From Streptomyces sp. TS71-3 (GTDB taxonomy: Bacteria > Actinomycetota > Actinomycetes > Streptomycetales > Streptomycetaceae): a stretch of DNA of 64,000 nt. The notes under the pieces are model-generated. The model did not search any database. It saw only the letters and a list, made by a program, of their open reading frames with translations, and was not told the origin of the DNA. Below, one piece after another: positions 61,921 to 64,000 of this stretch (the first letter of the stretch is position 1; the number at the start of each line of letters is the position of its first letter). A program made the translations under genes and the position numbers. The DNA lies in NCBI RefSeq assembly GCF_018327685.1, contig NZ_BNEL01000003.1, positions 682,001 through 746,000 of the forward strand, written 5' to 3'.

Positions 61921-62907
61921 CTAGACGAGTAAGTCCGATCTCCGGTCAGTGGTCGTAGGCGATCAGTGACCGGGTGATCGGTGCGTTGGTTGCGTTGTTG
62001 TGCCAGATGGCGGCGGCCATCGCGAGGACGCGCTGGGCGACGCGGACAGCGACCCCTTGGAAGGAGCGGCCGCCGTGGTCTTCCAGGTCGAGCTGGCCCT
62101 TGAGGGTGTCGTTGACCGACTCGATCAGCTGCCGGACCTTCTTGAGCATCGGCTCGCCATAGCGGGCCTTCTCATCCTTGCGGGACGGCCGCAGCATCGT
62201 GATGCCGTACTCGCCCAGCAGTGTTTCGAAGTCGCGGCCCGCGAAGCCCTTGTCGCAGATCAGGAGGATGCCGTCGTGCTCGGCAGCCACGTCGGCGTCG
62301 ACTTCGAGCATCGCGGCCAGCACCTCTCGCTCGCCGATCTTCGGGTCGGCCAGCGCCCACAGGATCGGCATGCCCGCCGGTGTGCACACCAGGTACAGCT
62401 TCAGCCCCCAGTAGAAGCGCGAGTGGCTGGCGCAGTAGCCGTAGCCCGCCCATCCGGCCAGGTCCGAGCGCTTCACCGTGGGCCGGGACATACCGCAGGG
62501 CACCGGGGTGGAGTCCACGATCCAGCAGTCGTCGAGCCAGAAGTCGCTCGATGTGGCGAGCATCCGGATGACCCGTTTGACCAGCCCGAGCGCGGCGCGC
62601 AGCCGCTTGTTGTAGCCCGACTGCTGCGGCAGGTACGGAAACAGATCCCGCAGGTGCTTGCGGGCATAGCGCAGCCAGTGAGCCTCGGAGGTGAAGCCAA
62701 GCATCGCCTGGGCGACCGCGACACAGACCAGTTCGGAGTCGGTCAGCACGGGCGGTCTGCCCCTCCATCGGGGTCCTCCCAGCTCGTCGTCGATCTTCAC
62801 GTACAGTGCAGTCAAGAGGGTGTTCAGGTCTTGCGTCACAACATGATCTTGAACACCCTCTCTTCATGCCCGATCGGCACCCCAGAACTTAGGACTTACT
62901 CGTCTAG
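61921..62907. mobile_element. IS982-family insertion sequence
   Basis: A 987-bp element with perfect 16-bp terminal inverted repeats, CTAGACGAGTAAGTCC (61921-61936) and GGACTTACTCGTCTAG (62892-62907). The outermost CTAG may instead be a 4-bp target duplication. One transposase gene fills it. It sits in the divergent space between the hydrolase fragment and the TetR gene. Confidence 0.88.
61946..62839 (-). CDS. IS982-family transposase
   Basis: A 297-residue DDE transposase with the IS982 pattern: TQDLNTLLTALYVKIDDELG, RPPVLTDSELVCVAVAQAML, WIVDSTPVPCGMS (first Asp), and LLICDKGFAGRDFE (second Asp). Full length without frameshifts, so probably still active. GTG start at 62839. Confidence 0.92.
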   Translation of the reverse strand: MTQDLNTLLTALYVKIDDELGGPRWRGRPPVLTDSELVCVAVAQAMLGFTSEAHWLRYARKHLRDLFPYLPQQSGYNKRLRAALGLVKRVIRMLATSSDFWLDDCWIVDSTPVPCGMSRPTVKRSDLAGWAGYGYCASHSRFYWGLKLYLVCTPAGMPILWALADPKIGEREVLAAMLEVDADVAAEHDGILLICDKGFAGRDFETLLGEYGITMLRPSRKDEKARYGEPMLKKVRQLIESVNDTLKGQLDLEDHGGRSFQGVAVRVAQRVLAMAAAIWHNNATNAPITRSLIAYDH

Positions 62908-62925
62908 TGGAACTGGAGACCCGTT

Positions 62926-63641
62926 ATGACGACCGAGGGCAGCATGGACGAGGAGAGGGCAGCGAGCGCCCGAGCGTCGGACGGCGGGACGGCGGGCGCC
63001 GCGGGCAACAGGGGGGCAGGCAGCGACACGGCGGACAGCGGCGGCCCCGGAACCGTGCGGCCGGGGGGGGGCGGACGGCCCGGGTGCGGGCCGCCGTGCT
63101 GCGGGCCGCCGGCGACGCGCTCGCGGAGCACGGGCTCGCACGGCTCGACCTCGCGGACGTGGCGCGGCGCGCGGAGGTCGGCAAGACGACGGTGTACCGG
63201 CGCTGGGGAACCGTTCAGGGACTGGTCGCCGACCTGCTGAAGGAGATGGCCGAGGAGCCGCTGCCGCGCACCGAGACCGGTTCGCTGCTGGGCGACCTGA
63301 CGGCCAACGCGGAGCTGGTCGTGCGGACCCTCACGGACCCCCGGCAGGGCCCCCTGTTCAAGGCGGTCATCGCCGCCGCGACGACCGACCCCGGCACCGC
63401 AGAGGCACTGCACCGCTTCTACGAGACCCGGGTCGCCGAGTGGGCACCCTGCGTCCGGCAGGCGGTCGAGCGCGGCGAACTCCCGGCCGGCACGGATCCG
63501 CACGAGGTGGTCCCCGCCGTGTCGGCACCCCTCTACTACCGGTTGCTGACCAGCGCCGTCCCCCTGGACTCCGCCGCGGCCCGACGCGCCGCACGGGCGG
63601 CGGAGGCGGCGGCACGCGCGGGGGTCTTCGCCGAGGCCTGA
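62926..63641 (+). pseudogene. TetR-family regulator with a G9-tract frameshift
   Basis: From ATG 62926 the frame reads TTEGSMDEERAASARASDG and on to a run of nine G at 63063-63071. The TetR domain (TARVRAAVLRAAGDALAEHG, VARRAEVGKTTVYRRW) continues in another frame, to a stop at 63641. Seven or ten G would join them. An alternative in-frame start, GTG 62907, lies at the very end of the IS. The C-terminal domain is of the TetR_C_11 type. Could be a pseudogene, a phase-variable gene or a sequencing error. Confidence 0.75.
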
Positions 63642-63827
63642 GACGGGCGGCGGGCACACGCCGTCCCCGAACCGCACCGGCCCCCGCCCGGCACACCGCG
63701 CTCGCGGGCCACACCAGTCGCCGCACCAGCCGCCACACCGACCCCCAGCTCCCCAGACCCTCCCGGAGTTGCCCAAGAACGCCCTGTCGCCCGAACCGGC
63801 CGGCGAGTACGGTCGTTCCGCTCGGTC

Positions 63828-63840
63828 CGAGAAGTTCTCG
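63828..63840. promoter_or_regulatory. Palindrome CGAGAAGTTCTCG
   Basis: A perfect 13-bp palindrome about 60 bp upstream of the possible gene at 63901; CTTCTCGCG follows directly. Possibly an operator. Confidence 0.35.
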
Positions 63841-63900
63841 CTTCTCGCGTTTCACTGCGCCATCGCCATGAGGACTCCCCCACGCACCTCTGGAGCTGCC

Positions 63901-64000
63901 ATGACGCAACGCCGATCGACCCCGCACGGAGGATCGACCCTGCACGGAGGATCGACCCTGCACAGAGGATCGACCACGCTCCGCGGAAGGACCACGCGCC
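63901..64000 (+). CDS. Possible gene start, cut by the window end
   Basis: ATG 63901 opens a frame to the window end (TQRRSTPHGGSTLHGGSTL...), with CTGGAG upstream. The 18-bp repeat GGATCGACCCTGCACGGA makes the first residues repetitive. Too little is visible to name it. Confidence 0.35.
   Translation, partial: MTQRRSTPHGGSTLHGGSTLHRGSTTLRGRTTR

Overview
The window is high-GC actinobacterial DNA, almost certainly a Streptomyces chromosome. The signs are the GC-rich third codon position, frequent GTG starts, GGAGG-type ribosome sites, BldC, a DUF5753/DUF397 pair, DUF3073, DUF6274, an Lsr2 paralogue and an HspR/HAIR-controlled dnaK operon. Most of the first 41 kb is core genome. The last 22 kb is mostly accessory.

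Layout. 1-568: end of an XRE-type regulator (DUF5753) and its DUF397 partner. 989-5302 (minus): dnaK-grpE-dnaJ-hspR chaperone operon with two HspR operators upstream. 5780-11193: membrane protein (DUF3533) divergent from an HrpA-type RNA helicase. 11227-14222 (minus): secreted protein and GH127 arabinofuranosidase-type enzyme, with a CGTTCG-N6-CGAACG operator. 14585-16341: tRNA-Asp with a duplicated 3' end, a heptamer minisatellite, a DUF6274 gene and bldC. 16991-20113: conserved hypothetical, vdh, DUF3073. 20434-38390: spread-out purine cluster purM, purF, purL-purQ-purS, purC, purD, interleaved with a mycothiol-dependent-enzyme-like protein, an Lsr2 paralogue, three glycine tRNAs, a DMFase-like protein and a large pseudo-peptidase membrane protein. 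38604-41452: dnaX and the SRP RNA gene (both minus). 41529: tRNA-Ser(GGA).

The tRNA-Ser gene starts a 5.5-kb genomic island. An exact 53-bp copy of the tRNA 3' end lies at 47073-47125, and a third, degenerate copy (18 of 20 bases) lies between them at 44892. The island therefore looks like two tandem integrations that have lost their integrases. The first segment holds a wrecked helicase-associated gene and an ATPase with a nuclease-like DUF234 tail. The second holds a coiled-coil Mrr-type nuclease. Both cargo genes are plausible phage or plasmid defence genes, but this is inference. Right of the island are a helicase-associated-domain protein, an unknown HTH protein, a frameshifted pRiA4b ORF-3-like gene, DUF5995, a PF04672-type methyltransferase, a membrane protein/winged-helix pair, EamA and LysR genes, an LLM oxidoreductase, TetR, a ferritin-like protein, a GH16 glucanase under a LacI-type operator, an IS982-family insertion beside a broken cysteine-hydrolase gene, and a TetR gene with a G9-tract frameshift.

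The most interesting single feature is the tRNA-Gly(UCC) at 29696-29767. Its T-arm is ruined: GTGC replaces GTTC and the stem is mostly unpaired. One of the D-loop GG residues is lost. Those are the hallmarks of staphylococcal glycine tRNAs that serve peptidoglycan cross-bridge synthesis rather than translation, and Streptomyces has a single-glycine bridge.
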